From Alphaproteobacteria bacterium (GTDB taxonomy: Bacteria; Pseudomonadota; Alphaproteobacteria; Sphingomonadales; Kordiimonadaceae), in NCBI GenBank assembly GCA_006226495.1, contig SBGU01000011.1, positions 1 to 64,000 on the forward strand: DNA of 64,000 nt, read 5' to 3'. Numbering within the stretch: the stretch's first letter is position 1; every line of letters starts with the position of its first letter. The notes below the pieces were generated by a model, which worked only from the letters and a program-made list of their open reading frames with translations, was not told where the DNA came from and ran no database searches. Positions 25,688-35,048 of this stretch are shown in pieces. Made by a program: the position numbers and the translations under genes.

Positions 25688-26881
25688 TCACGCTGAAAGA
25701 ACTGATCCCAGAACCGCCGCCACATGGCGCACATCGTCGTCCGACATGGCTGGGAATATCGGCAGGCTGAGCACCCGCCGGTAATAGGCCGCAGCACCCG
25801 GCAGCGGCAGGTCGCCATAAAGGCCCCGATAATAGGGTTGCCAGGCCACCGGCAGATAATGCACCTGCGTACCGACCCCTTCTGACGCCAGAGCTTTCAT
25901 CACATTCGACCGGTCGCGCCCCAGGGCTTCGAAGTCAATCAGCACCGGATACAGGTGCCAGGCAGACCGGCAGGTCGGCGATTTCGATACCGGCACAAGC
26001 CCTGGCGCAAGCGGTGCCAACAGGTCATCATACATATCGGCAATTTCTGCCCTGCGTGCGACAAACCGGTCCAGCTTGCCAAGCTGGCTAAGCCCCAGCG
26101 CACACTGAAGGTCGGTGGCCCGGTAGTTGTAGGCCAGTTCCTGCATCTCGTAATACCACGGGTTGGCCTCGCCATCGGCGCCAAAGGCCAGTTCCGGGTT
26201 CTGCCAGCCGTTTTCGCCGCGCTCCATGCCGTGGCTGCGCAGGCGTCTGAGCCGCGCGGCTGTTTCGGCGTCACGCGCCGTCACCACCCCGCCCTCGCCC
26301 ATCGCGATCGACTTAACCGGATGCAGGGAAAAACAGCCCAGGTCTTCGAACCGGCCGTCCCCCGGCGCACCGCCATCCAGATAGCTGGCGCCAAGGGCAT
26401 GGCAGCAGTCGCTGACGATCCTGAGGTCATGATTGTCGGCCAGGGCCCGCAGGCCGGCCACGTCACCCGCCTGCCCGTTCATATGTACGGGCAACACGGC
26501 TTTCGCCCGGTTGCCGGCACGGGCAATGGCTTCGGCCAGCGTGTCAGGCGTCATCAGCCCGGTATCGGAGCAAACATCGGCAAATACCACATCGGCCCCA
26601 CACATGCGCACCGCGTTCGCCGTGGCAAGGAAGGTCATGGCCGGCACGATGGCCACATCGCCCGGCCCAACACCGCAGGCCACCAGCGCCAGATGCAGCG
26701 CCGTGGTGCCGTTCGAACAGACCACAGCCTCGGCTGCACCAATCTTTTTGGCAAACGACGCTTCGAATTCCGCCACCTTGGGGCCGCAGGTCAGGGCACC
26801 ATGGCGCAATACATCCACGACCGCGGCGATGTCATCTTCCTCGATCAGGTGCCGGCCATAGGGCAGGAACTGCGCGGGCAT
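25688..26881 (-). CDS. pseC: PseC-like sugar aminotransferase
   Basis: 397 residues, DegT/DnrJ/EryC1 family with PLP. The PLP-binding lysine lies in GCFSLHPVKSIAMGEGG. In the pseudaminic acid pathway PseC puts an amino group at C4 of the PseB product. It begins four bases after pseB, which favours PseC over other sugar aminotransferases. The start is ATG 26881; an upstream in-frame start would overlap pseB. Confidence 0.9.
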   Translation of the reverse strand: MPAQFLPYGRHLIEEDDIAAVVDVLRHGALTCGPKVAEFEASFAKKIGAAEAVVCSNGTTALHLALVACGVGPGDVAIVPAMTFLATANAVRMCGADVVFADVCSDTGLMTPDTLAEAIARAGNRAKAVLPVHMNGQAGDVAGLRALADNHDLRIVSDCCHALGASYLDGGAPGDGRFEDLGCFSLHPVKSIAMGEGGVVTARDAETAARLRRLRSHGMERGENGWQNPELAFGADGEANPWYYEMQELAYNYRATDLQCALGLSQLGKLDRFVARRAEIADMYDDLLAPLAPGLVPVSKSPTCRSAWHLYPVLIDFEALGRDRSNVMKALASEGVGTQVHYLPVAWQPYYRGLYGDLPLPGAAAYYRRVLSLPIFPAMSDDDVRHVAAVLGSVLSA

Positions 26882-26885
26882 GGAG

Positions 26886-27923
26886 TTATTCCCCACCCTC
26901 GGGGATGGTGGCCAGAACGGCACGCAGGTCTTCGACCGTCAGCCAGGTGTCGTTCTTGTCGCTTGTGTATTCGAAGCCCTCAGGCATGGTCGGGTATCCG
27001 TCCTCGACATGGTCGCGCCGGTCCCAGAAGCTCCATTCCGGATCGATGACATAACGGTCGCCCATATCCAGCGTATGGCTGGCGCTGTGTTCCGTGATCA
27101 TGATCTCATGCAGCTTTTCGCCGGGCCGGATGCCGACAATCTTCTGCGTGCTGCCGGGTGCCATGGCTTCCACCAGGTCGACAATGCGCATGGACGGGAT
27201 CTTGGGCACAAAAATCTCGCCGCCCCGCATGATCGGCAGGCACGACAGGGTAAAGGCCACCGCCTGGTCAAGCGTGATCCAGAAACGGGTCATGCGTTCG
27301 TCGGTAACCGGCAGTTCGGTCGCACCGTCTTTCAGAAGACTGCGGAAGAAGGGAATGACACTGCCGCGCGAGCCCAGCACGTTGCCGTAGCGCACCACAC
27401 AGAAGCGGGTGCCAGTGCCGGACGCCAGGGCGTTCGCAGCCACAAAAATCTTGTCGGACGCCAGTTTGCTGGCGCCATACAGGTTGATCGGGTTCACGGC
27501 CTTGTCGGTCGACAGCGCGATCACCTGTTTCACACCCGCCCGGATCGAGGCCTGCACCACGTTTTCGGCGCCGATCACATTGGTGCGGATACATTCAAAC
27601 GGGTTATATTCCGCCAGCGGCACCTGCTTTTGTGCTGCGGCATGCACCACGATATCGACACCGCGCATGGCCATGATCAGGCGGTCCTGGTCGCGCACGT
27701 CGCCGATGAAGAAACGGACACGCTTGCGGTCCTTGGCCTCAATCGAATTCTGCAAAAGGTAATGGTTATATTCACCGCGCGCCAGGATGATCACCCGCCG
27801 GGGCGAATAGTGGGCCAGGATATGCTTCAACAGGGTCTTGCCGAATGACCCGGTGCCGCCCGTGATAAGGATCGATTTCCCGTTCAGGTCCGTCGCCGAA
27901 TGGTCAAAGCTCGCAAATGTCAT
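26886..27923 (-). CDS. pseB: UDP-GlcNAc 4,6-dehydratase (inverting), PseB
   Basis: 345 residues, an extended SDR. NAD-binding motif ITGGTGSFGKTLL is near the N-terminus; the catalytic stretch STDKAVNPINLYGASK supplies Asp-Lys and Tyr-x3-Lys. It performs the first step to pseudaminic acid: dehydration with C5 inversion of UDP-GlcNAc. The start is ATG 27923. Ninety bases separate it from the gene before, enough for its own promoter. Confidence 0.94.
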   Translation of the reverse strand: MTFASFDHSATDLNGKSILITGGTGSFGKTLLKHILAHYSPRRVIILARGEYNHYLLQNSIEAKDRKRVRFFIGDVRDQDRLIMAMRGVDIVVHAAAQKQVPLAEYNPFECIRTNVIGAENVVQASIRAGVKQVIALSTDKAVNPINLYGASKLASDKIFVAANALASGTGTRFCVVRYGNVLGSRGSVIPFFRSLLKDGATELPVTDERMTRFWITLDQAVAFTLSCLPIMRGGEIFVPKIPSMRIVDLVEAMAPGSTQKIVGIRPGEKLHEIMITEHSASHTLDMGDRYVIDPEWSFWDRRDHVEDGYPTMPEGFEYTSDKNDTWLTVEDLRAVLATIPEGGE

Positions 27924-27961
27924 AGGGTGTCTCCGCTTCCCCGGGCCGGTTTCTTGGGCAA

Positions 27962-27989
27962 AGACTAGCACTCTGCCGGGCGCAATCAA
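27962..27989 (-). promoter_or_regulatory. Possible sigma-70-type promoter of pseBC
   Basis: On the minus strand TTGATT, 16 bases, TAGTCT, about 40 bases before the pseB ATG. Both hexamers are imperfect, so this is a tentative call. Confidence 0.25.
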
Positions 27990-28013
27990 AGAACTTCTAT
28001 ATTTTAGAGGGCG

Positions 28014-30005
28014 TTAGGTGTTGGGGCCCAGCACAATTGCATAGCGGATAACCGGCGCACCCAGCCGTTCCGACGCCCCGAGCGCGGGCCGCACGGAGGT
28101 TTCGTCGCATTCCCGCAGGCTGACGGCAGCCCGCACGAAAAAACTGTCGCCAACCGACTGGCAGCTCAGCATGCCAACCCCGGCTGCATCGGTGCGTTTC
28201 ATTTCAAGCCGTACCCAGCGGTTCACATCACCCAGTTCGATCACACCACCGGTCATGCCCAGCGCGGTCTGTGCCGTCACAAGCCGCGACACAGGCCGGC
28301 CATGGTCGATCTCCAAGAGCCGCCCCTGATGCCACAATTCGTGCCGTTCCAGGGTGTCGCTGCCGTTGTGGCAGGCAAAATACAGGCTTTCCTGATCAAA
28401 AGCACGCGGGTTCAGGGTCACATGCCCGATTCTGAGCGTGCCATCGACGGGGCAATCCCACAAAGGCGCATAGGCAATTTCAACACGGCCAGAATCGACC
28501 TCGAACCTGAGGGTTTTATGCACCTTGCCCATGGCCGTGGGAATATCGGCCGAAATTTCGACGGTCCGCGCATCCGGCAGCCAGCGCCAGGTGGGTGTGC
28601 AGGCGGCAAGGTCGGTCACCTTTGCGCTGTTGTGCGGCTCGAAAATCAGGTGGCCGGTGTAAAAATCGGCGCCAAACAGGATGTCCCGGTAAAAGCCGTG
28701 CGCCAAGGTACCCACAAGGCCATCCGGTCCCGGGCTGCCGGTAATCTGTTGCCCCGCCGGCCCAAAACCGAAGGACTGGATGACAAGACCCCTGAACAGC
28801 TTCAGCATCAGGTGAAATTTTGGTGTCTCGATCATCAGGTAGCGGCGGCTGAGGGTTACCTGGATATCGTCCGGCAAGGACGCTTCGGCCTCCGATATGA
28901 ATGCAGGGAGCGCCACCGGCGTTTGTGCGCCCAGCATCTTCAGCCAGCGCTTTTCGGTGATATGAGTGCGGAAATCGCTGGCCCACAACAGGCACAAATC
29001 ACGCCATTCGACCTCGCCAACCTCCGCGCGCGCCTTCAGGGCCTCGTAATGCCGCCAGCAATATGTATTGAGGCTGAGATCGTCCCGCCCGGTCACCCCC
29101 CAGCGGGTCAAGTTATATTTACGCTGCTTTTTCACCGGCACCGGCACCGAGGGGCATTCGAGCCTGAGGCGCGGGCCATCCGGGTCCAAAAGTGCCAGCA
29201 CGTCGGACGGAACACCCAGCCGGATGTCGCCCATGCGGCTAAGGGCCGTCAGCAGCACGCGAATACGCTCGAATTCCGAAACACCCGCGATGGCGGCTTC
29301 GGTCGCAAAACGCCCCGGGCGAAAATCGAAGATTTCGGCATCGTTGGTGTAAAGTGGCAGGGCGCGCGCGCCATTGCCCAGTTGGTCGGTCAGGAACTCG
29401 ACATAATCTTCGGGGTCCAGTTCACCATGAACATAGCGCTGGAATTTCTGGAACGAAATGGCGTCGGACCAGATGACCGGAATCTCGCTGCCGTCCGCAC
29501 CCGCAATCATCTGCGGCGCCAGTGCCATATCGGCCGGCCATTCGGCATGGTGGCTCGCGGGTTCGGCCCAGTCCATGATCAGCGCCTCGAAACCGAGGCC
29601 GCGATAGATGGGCACCAGTCCCGGCGCATAGGCCTGTTCGTTCACCAGCGCAATGCGCGGCCGCACGCCCAGGATTTCTTCATAGTCCCTGAGACCGTAT
29701 TCAAAGTTCCGCCGCGTGATATCGGGTGGCACCAGGGGGGCGATCATCTGCACAAAACCACTGGCGATCAGCTCAATCCGGCCTTCGCGGATCAGCTCGG
29801 CCAGGCGCTTTATCCATTCGGGATCAATGGCTTGAACGGTTTTCAGGGTAAAGGACGTTATCTCGACGCCCAGCGGGAAGCCGCTTTCTGCAAGCCGCAG
29901 CAGGGGCCAGTAACAGCGTTCGATGACGGTAGGCCGCGCCTCTTCCTCGATCGAGGAAAAGGCCAGGTTCAGGTGGAATGCCGTATAGAGAACCGGTGCT
30001 GCCAT
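28014..30005 (-). CDS. GH57-family glycoside hydrolase/transferase-like protein
   Basis: 663 residues. The N-terminal ~330 residues form a GH57 barrel: the conserved Glu region reads ALVNEQAYAPG and the conserved Asp region YTNDAEIFDFRPGRF. The rest is a beta-rich C-terminal domain. GH57 enzymes act on alpha-glucans or alpha-galactosides, but a role inside a sugar-synthesis island is unexplained; trimming or transferring a glycan is possible. The start is ATG 30005, 19 bases after the ATP-grasp stop. Confidence 0.82.
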   Translation of the reverse strand: MAAPVLYTAFHLNLAFSSIEEEARPTVIERCYWPLLRLAESGFPLGVEITSFTLKTVQAIDPEWIKRLAELIREGRIELIASGFVQMIAPLVPPDITRRNFEYGLRDYEEILGVRPRIALVNEQAYAPGLVPIYRGLGFEALIMDWAEPASHHAEWPADMALAPQMIAGADGSEIPVIWSDAISFQKFQRYVHGELDPEDYVEFLTDQLGNGARALPLYTNDAEIFDFRPGRFATEAAIAGVSEFERIRVLLTALSRMGDIRLGVPSDVLALLDPDGPRLRLECPSVPVPVKKQRKYNLTRWGVTGRDDLSLNTYCWRHYEALKARAEVGEVEWRDLCLLWASDFRTHITEKRWLKMLGAQTPVALPAFISEAEASLPDDIQVTLSRRYLMIETPKFHLMLKLFRGLVIQSFGFGPAGQQITGSPGPDGLVGTLAHGFYRDILFGADFYTGHLIFEPHNSAKVTDLAACTPTWRWLPDARTVEISADIPTAMGKVHKTLRFEVDSGRVEIAYAPLWDCPVDGTLRIGHVTLNPRAFDQESLYFACHNGSDTLERHELWHQGRLLEIDHGRPVSRLVTAQTALGMTGGVIELGDVNRWVRLEMKRTDAAGVGMLSCQSVGDSFFVRAAVSLRECDETSVRPALGASERLGAPVIRYAIVLGPNT

Positions 30006-30024
30006 GGGCGCCGATCTTACTGTG

Positions 30025-31251
30025 CTATTCGGCAGATTCCACTTCAAACTGAATGCGGGCTGCACAATCTTCGGCGCGGACAGTTGCCTCTTCGTAGGTT
30101 TCGCCCTCCGCCATCACGGTACCCGCGCGCGCACCGTGGCTTTCGATGGCGCCCTGCAGGTCCCCAGGCTTCCGGTAGACCAGCAGTTCATGCACATAGT
30201 CGAGCGCTTCCACCTCCGCGGCACCATGCACCGCGACCACCCTGCCCTTTGGCGGAAAGAAATAGCGCACACCAAGGTAACGCTGGCGTGTCGGCTGCAG
30301 CCGTTCCGGGTCTACCCTGTGTCCAAGGCTCAGGTCGATGACCGCGCCCACAAGATCGACGCCATAGGCAAAGGGAATATGGTGGGTGGCCAGATAATTG
30401 CCCGACAGGCGGCCGGCCAGTTCGATGATCGCGGGTTCGCCCTCGGGCCCCAAGACGATATCGGCTTTCACCACACCCCAGGTCAGGCCCAGCGCATTGG
30501 CGCCGGCTTCGATAACCGCGCGGATTTTTTCCTGCATGTCGGCGCCGAAGCGCGACGGCAAGGTACCGCCGTCCTCGACGATATAGGGTTTGGTCTTGGG
30601 CAGGTTCGAATAGTTGCGGTCGGCATAGGCCACACAGTGGTAGGTGCCATCCACGAACATGCCTTCGACCGACAATTGCGGCCCGGCATAAAAATCCTCG
30701 ACCAGCAACAGGCCGTTCGCGCACGCCGCCATGGCGTGGCCAAAGGCCCAGTCGAGATCGGTATCTTTTTCGAGATACAAGACACCTTTTGACCCACGGC
30801 CGTCTGACGGCTTCAGGATCACCGGGAACTTCAGCGCCGCGCAGGCCGCCTTCAGGGCCGCCGGTGTGCGTACTTCGCAGAAGGCTGGCGTTGCCACCCC
30901 GGCCTGGTCGAAGGCGCGTTTCATGGCGCCCTTGTTGGTCAGCCGCTGTACGGCATCGGCGGGCGCACCGGGCAGGCCCAGCATTTCCGCGACCTTGGCC
31001 ACCGTATAGGGCACGTCGTTCGCAATGGTCATCACACCATGGACGGGGTGTGTTTTGGCAAATTCGGCCACAACGGCGCAGGTCTCGGCCATATCGCGGG
31101 TGCTGGCGATCAGCTTGTGGTCGGCAAATTCGAAGGCGGGGGCGCCCGCGTCCATGTCGGTGCCCACAACGGTCAGGCCCTTGGCTTTCGCAAGCTTGTA
31201 GGCCGGCACCTGTTCAAGGCCAGCACCGATAATCAGCAGGGTTTCAGGCAT
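30025..31251 (-). CDS. ATP-grasp ligase, substrate unknown
   Basis: 408 residues with the order pre-ATP-grasp domain (1-110, LLIIGAGLEQVPAYKLAKAK), ATP-grasp (about 115-310, FPVILKPSDGRGSKGV and AIIELAGRLSGN), and a C-terminal part like carbamoyl-phosphate-synthase or PurK-type ligases. Such enzymes join a carboxylate to an amine or another nucleophile through an acyl phosphate. In this island it might attach an amino acid or acid to a sugar amine. It overlaps the dehydrogenase gene by 8 bases. Confidence 0.85.
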   Translation of the reverse strand: MPETLLIIGAGLEQVPAYKLAKAKGLTVVGTDMDAGAPAFEFADHKLIASTRDMAETCAVVAEFAKTHPVHGVMTIANDVPYTVAKVAEMLGLPGAPADAVQRLTNKGAMKRAFDQAGVATPAFCEVRTPAALKAACAALKFPVILKPSDGRGSKGVLYLEKDTDLDWAFGHAMAACANGLLLVEDFYAGPQLSVEGMFVDGTYHCVAYADRNYSNLPKTKPYIVEDGGTLPSRFGADMQEKIRAVIEAGANALGLTWGVVKADIVLGPEGEPAIIELAGRLSGNYLATHHIPFAYGVDLVGAVIDLSLGHRVDPERLQPTRQRYLGVRYFFPPKGRVVAVHGAAEVEALDYVHELLVYRKPGDLQGAIESHGARAGTVMAEGETYEEATVRAEDCAARIQFEVESAE

Positions 31252-32416
31252 GTTCGCCCCGCCAGACCAGATCGAAAAGGCCGCGCACGTCCGCGGGCGT
31301 CACCGCAATCACATTGGTGCGAATGGCGCCGATTTCCATGGCGTCGTCGGTCAGCATATCCAGATCGCTTTCCGGCACTTCATAGCTTGCAAGCCGAAGG
31401 TCGATACCGAACTTTTCCGCCCAGGCAGTGTAGGTGCCGATCACGGCCGCGGCCGCCGTGTCCGGCGACTTGACCGTGTGGCCCATCAGCGCCGCGACCT
31501 GCATATATTTGTCGCCAACATGGGCGCGGTTGAACCAGATGGCCGGGCGTGTGCACAGGGCGACCGCGCGGCCATGCTGGATGTCATATCGGCCAGACAG
31601 CGGGTGGCTCATGGCATGCGCCAGGTTCACGTCTACAAGGCCGATGGACCGGCCCGCCAGTGACGCGCCCCAGGCCATGCGACCCTTGGCCTCCAGATCG
31701 TCCGGCGCGTCAAAACAGCGTTCCAGGTTGGCGATGATATACTTCAGCGCGCTCAGGCCATAAAACTCTGAATGCAAAGTGCTTTTGCCCGACGTGAAGC
31801 CTTCTATCGCCTGTCCGAACGCATCAAACCCGGTGACAGCAATCTGTTCAGGCGGCATCAGCGCCAGCAATTCCGGGTCAAGGATCGCGAGGTCGGGGTA
31901 CAGGTGCGGGCTGCCCATGCCCTTTTTCATACGGGTGACCGCATGGGTGATCACGGCATAGGGCGTGGCCTCGGACCCGGCGCCAGACGTGGTCGGCACC
32001 GCGACCAGCTTGGTCACCCGCCGTTCGATCTTGCGCGCCTTCTGGCCCGGCGCGTTGATATAGTCCCAACTACCGCCGCCATTGTCCACGAGCAGCGCAA
32101 CCATCTTGGCGATATCGATGCTGCTGCCACCACCAAGGCCCATAATGCAATCGGCGCCAAACGCGCGGCAGGCATCGGCAATTTCATCGACTTCGACATT
32201 GGTCGGATTGGTGTTCACACCCCGGTGGATATGCAGCGCAATGTCGTTGGCGGCAGAAACATCTGCCAGCCGGTCCAGAACACCCGCGCGCGCCATGGCC
32301 GAATGGCCAGTCACGACAAACAGGCGTTTGACCGCGCCGGCCATCAGCTCGGGAAACCGGCGGTAGCCGCCGGCTTCGATCACCAGCTTAGTGGGATAAT
32401 AGCTCTGGGAAGTCAC
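31244..32416 (-). CDS. Iron-containing alcohol dehydrogenase with altered metal site
   Basis: 390 residues, type III (Fe-ADH) fold: GGGSSIDIAKM nucleotide motif near 95-105 and PTTSGAGSEATPYAV near 141-155. Of the four metal ligands Asp-His-His-His, D198, H267 and H281 are present but the second is Gln (GFDAFGQAIEG, Q202). It may bind a different metal or work differently. The start is GTG 32416 with GAGGTGG before it, overlapping the transketolase gene by 29 bases. Substrate unknown, probably a sugar or sugar phosphate. Confidence 0.85.
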   Translation of the reverse strand: MTSQSYYPTKLVIEAGGYRRFPELMAGAVKRLFVVTGHSAMARAGVLDRLADVSAANDIALHIHRGVNTNPTNVEVDEIADACRAFGADCIMGLGGGSSIDIAKMVALLVDNGGGSWDYINAPGQKARKIERRVTKLVAVPTTSGAGSEATPYAVITHAVTRMKKGMGSPHLYPDLAILDPELLALMPPEQIAVTGFDAFGQAIEGFTSGKSTLHSEFYGLSALKYIIANLERCFDAPDDLEAKGRMAWGASLAGRSIGLVDVNLAHAMSHPLSGRYDIQHGRAVALCTRPAIWFNRAHVGDKYMQVAALMGHTVKSPDTAAAAVIGTYTAWAEKFGIDLRLASYEVPESDLDMLTDDAMEIGAIRTNVIAVTPADVRGLFDLVWRGEHA

Positions 32417-33341
32417 GCGCCACCTCTTTCACACGCTTCACAACCGCGTCGGCGTCCATTTCATATTTGCGGAACAGGTCTGCGGGCGGTCCGCACTCAG
32501 CAAAATGCGGCCCCAGGCCCAGCCGGACGATGCGCTTGGGCGCATGTTCGCTGAACAGTTCGGCCAATATGCCGCCGAGGCCACCCTGTTTCGAATGATC
32601 CTCAAGGGTTACGACAAAGCTGGTGCCGTCAAACGCAGCCATCAGGGCCGTTTCATCGACGCCCGCCAGGGTGCTGACGTTTACCACGCGGGGGTCGAAG
32701 CCGTCCGCGGCCAGCGCCTCGGCTGCCTTCAGCGCCCGTTCGGCCATCACGCCATTTGTTGCAATTGCAACACCTTTGCCCGCGCGCACGACCGACGGAC
32801 AGCCGGCCTTGAAGCGGTAATCCGGCCCATGCACATTCGGCACACCGCTTTTGCCGGACTTGATGATCACCGGTCCCTGATGCGCAATCGCCCAGTCGAC
32901 CATCTGCGCCATCTCTATGGAATCTGCGGGGTGCAGCAGCACCAGGTTCGGGATCGTGCGGAAAATCGCGACGTCTTCGGTCAACTGGTGGGTGACCCCG
33001 TCCGCGCCGGTATCAAGGCCATGATGGCTGAGCACGATTTTGACGTTCAGGTTCGGGTATGCGACCGCGTTGCGCACCTGATCGAGGGCGCGCATGGCAA
33101 TGAACATGCTGTAGCTGTTCACAAACGGGATCAGGCCCATGGTCGCCATGCCGGCGGCGGCGGTGACCATATCCTGTTCGGCGATCCCGAAAGAAAAGGC
33201 GCGGTCCGGGAAGCGGGCGGCGAACTTGTCGGCCAATGTTGCCTCGCGGGAATCCGTATCCAGCGATACGATGGCCGGGTTGCTTTCGGCATGCTCGATC
33301 AGCCGTTCGACATAGACCTTGCGCAGGTTGAACCTATCCAT
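32388..33341 (-). CDS. Transketolase, C-terminal subunit (pair 1)
   Basis: 317 residues covering the pyrimidine-binding and C-terminal domains. The cofactor-activating Glu is in FSFGIAEQDM. It pairs with the gene at 33334, which it overlaps by 8 bases, to form a split transketolase that moves two-carbon units between sugars. The start is ATG 33341. A housekeeping transketolase is normally a single chain, so this split pair looks dedicated to the island. Confidence 0.9.
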   Translation of the reverse strand: MDRFNLRKVYVERLIEHAESNPAIVSLDTDSREATLADKFAARFPDRAFSFGIAEQDMVTAAAGMATMGLIPFVNSYSMFIAMRALDQVRNAVAYPNLNVKIVLSHHGLDTGADGVTHQLTEDVAIFRTIPNLVLLHPADSIEMAQMVDWAIAHQGPVIIKSGKSGVPNVHGPDYRFKAGCPSVVRAGKGVAIATNGVMAERALKAAEALAADGFDPRVVNVSTLAGVDETALMAAFDGTSFVVTLEDHSKQGGLGGILAELFSEHAPKRIVRLGLGPHFAECGPPADLFRKYEMDADAVVKRVKEVARDFPELLSH

Positions 33342-34188
33342 GCTGCACCCCCAGGTCCGCGAGCGCACGTTCGAGGTAGCCCTGATCGAACTTTGGACCA
33401 CCCGTATGCCACAGGTTGTCGCCTTCCATGAAGCTGACCCCCTTGCCCTTGACCGTGTTGGCAATCATCAGCTTCGGTTTGTCGGGCTCGAAGGCCGCCA
33501 TACAGTCGGCCAGCGCGCCGAAATCATGGCCGTCCACCGCCTGCACATCCCAGCCGAAGGCGCGCCATTTGTCGGCCAGCGGTTCCAGTTCCATGACATC
33601 ATGGCTGGAACGGTCACCCTGGAACACATTGCGGTCGATGATGTTGATGACATTCGAAAGCTTGTAATGGCCCGCGGTCATCGCCGCTTCCCACACCTGG
33701 CCTTCCTGCTGTTCGCCGTCACCCAGAATGCAGAAAAACCTGAGGTCATTCAGGCCCTTGTAACGCGCAGCCAGCGCCATACCGTTGGCCGCGCTCAGGC
33801 CCATGCCCAGGCTGCCGCTGGTGAAATCGATGGCCGGGATGGTGTCATATTCCGGGTGCGTCTGCAGCCGGGTCTCGAAGCCCCGGAAACCCATCAGCTC
33901 GTTTTCCGACAGCCAGCCAAGCTTGGCAAAAATGGAATAATAGGCCGGGGCCGCCTGCCCCTTGGACAGGATCAGCCGGTCGCGGTCGGCATCGCGGCAA
34001 TCGGCGCGGTTGATGTGCATTTCATGGAAATAGAGCCACACCAGTACATCGACGATCGAAAGCGTGCTGCCCGGGTTGCCCGACCCCGCATGCTGGATCA
34101 TGCGCACACTGTCGATGCGCACGATGCGGGCGAGTTCCGCCAGTTCCGCGGCCTTTGCCGCCGATATGGAGCGGGCCTGCCGCATCAT
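33334..34188 (-). CDS. Transketolase, N-terminal subunit (pair 1), His-to-Asn variant
   Basis: 284 residues, the TPP-binding domain: LGDGEQQEGQVWEAAMTAGH supplies the GDG...magnesium/TPP motif. In the substrate-channel motif normally written SGHPG, the His is Asn (SGNPGST, N38). That His takes part in catalysis in known transketolases, so this pair may have a different substrate or reaction. The ATG overlaps the KdsA-like stop as ATGATGA. Confidence 0.88.
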   Translation of the reverse strand: MMRQARSISAAKAAELAELARIVRIDSVRMIQHAGSGNPGSTLSIVDVLVWLYFHEMHINRADCRDADRDRLILSKGQAAPAYYSIFAKLGWLSENELMGFRGFETRLQTHPEYDTIPAIDFTSGSLGMGLSAANGMALAARYKGLNDLRFFCILGDGEQQEGQVWEAAMTAGHYKLSNVINIIDRNVFQGDRSSHDVMELEPLADKWRAFGWDVQAVDGHDFGALADCMAAFEPDKPKLMIANTVKGKGVSFMEGDNLWHTGGPKFDQGYLERALADLGVQHG

Positions 34189-35048
34189 GCCAGGCGCCCG
34201 GAGACGGCAGCATCCACGGCCACCAGGTCCTTCAGCACATCCTCGACGTCCTTGAGCGCCAGGGTGCCCGCGCCGTCACTCAGCGCCTTGTCAGGGTCCG
34301 GATGCACTTCGATAAACACACCATCAATGCCGTTCGCGGCAGCACTGCGCGCCAGCGGGCGAATGAATTCCCGGTGCTTGAGCCCAGTGCCGCTGGAAAT
34401 CAGGTCGTGGCCATGCACGGTGTGCGAGGCATCGAAAATCACCGGCTTGCCGAAGCTGGACATGATCTGCAGGCCGCGCATGTCGACAATCATGGTCTGG
34501 TAGCCGAACATATAACCCCGGTCGGTGACCATGGTGTTCTCGTAACCATCGTCAGTGAGGCGCGAGATGACATTGTTCATCTCCCACGGCGCCGTGAACT
34601 GGCCTTTTTTGATATTGACCGGTTTGCCGGTAGCGGCCGCCGCCTTGATCAGGTCGATCTGCTTGGACAGGAGCGCCGGGATCTGCAGGAGATCCAGCAC
34701 TTCGGCGGCTTCTTCGCACTGGCCGGGTTCATGCACGTCGCTGGTGGCGCTGACGCCTGCGACAGCTTTCACATGCTTCAGCACATCCAGGCCGCTGTCG
34801 ACACCGGGGCCACGGTACGAACCCTTGATGGTCTTGTTGGCCTTGTCGTAGCTGGCCTTGAACAGGTACGTCAGGCCAAGGCTGTCGGTCACGCGCTTCA
34901 CTTCGGTGGCGATCTCGGCGCACAGGCCCTTGTCTTCAACCACACAGGGGCCGGCGATCACCATCAGCGGCCTGCCGCCACCGATGACGGCATTGCCGCA
35001 CTGTATCTCTTTGATATGGCTGCGAAACTTACGGATGGACATGGTCAT
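34185..35048 (-). CDS. KdsA-family ulosonate synthase with altered substrate motif
   Basis: 287 residues, same length and fold as KDO-8-phosphate synthase, which joins PEP to arabinose-5-phosphate. C35 in IAGPCVVED marks the metal-dependent type. The arabinose-phosphate motif KANRSS is KANKTI here (69-74), and the GGRR loop near the C-terminus is also changed (HDLISSGTGLKHREF). I therefore read it as a paralogue using another aldose. It overlaps both neighbours, a transketolase and a dehydrogenase, which could make and process that aldose. Confidence 0.85.
   Translation of the reverse strand: MTMSIRKFRSHIKEIQCGNAVIGGGRPLMVIAGPCVVEDKGLCAEIATEVKRVTDSLGLTYLFKASYDKANKTIKGSYRGPGVDSGLDVLKHVKAVAGVSATSDVHEPGQCEEAAEVLDLLQIPALLSKQIDLIKAAAATGKPVNIKKGQFTAPWEMNNVISRLTDDGYENTMVTDRGYMFGYQTMIVDMRGLQIMSSFGKPVIFDASHTVHGHDLISSGTGLKHREFIRPLARSAAANGIDGVFIEVHPDPDKALSDGAGTLALKDVEDVLKDLVAVDAAVSGRLA

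Noticed and set aside
28302-30341. 679-residue open frame on the plus strand
   Set aside because: Antisense to the GH57 gene, with no recognisable domain.
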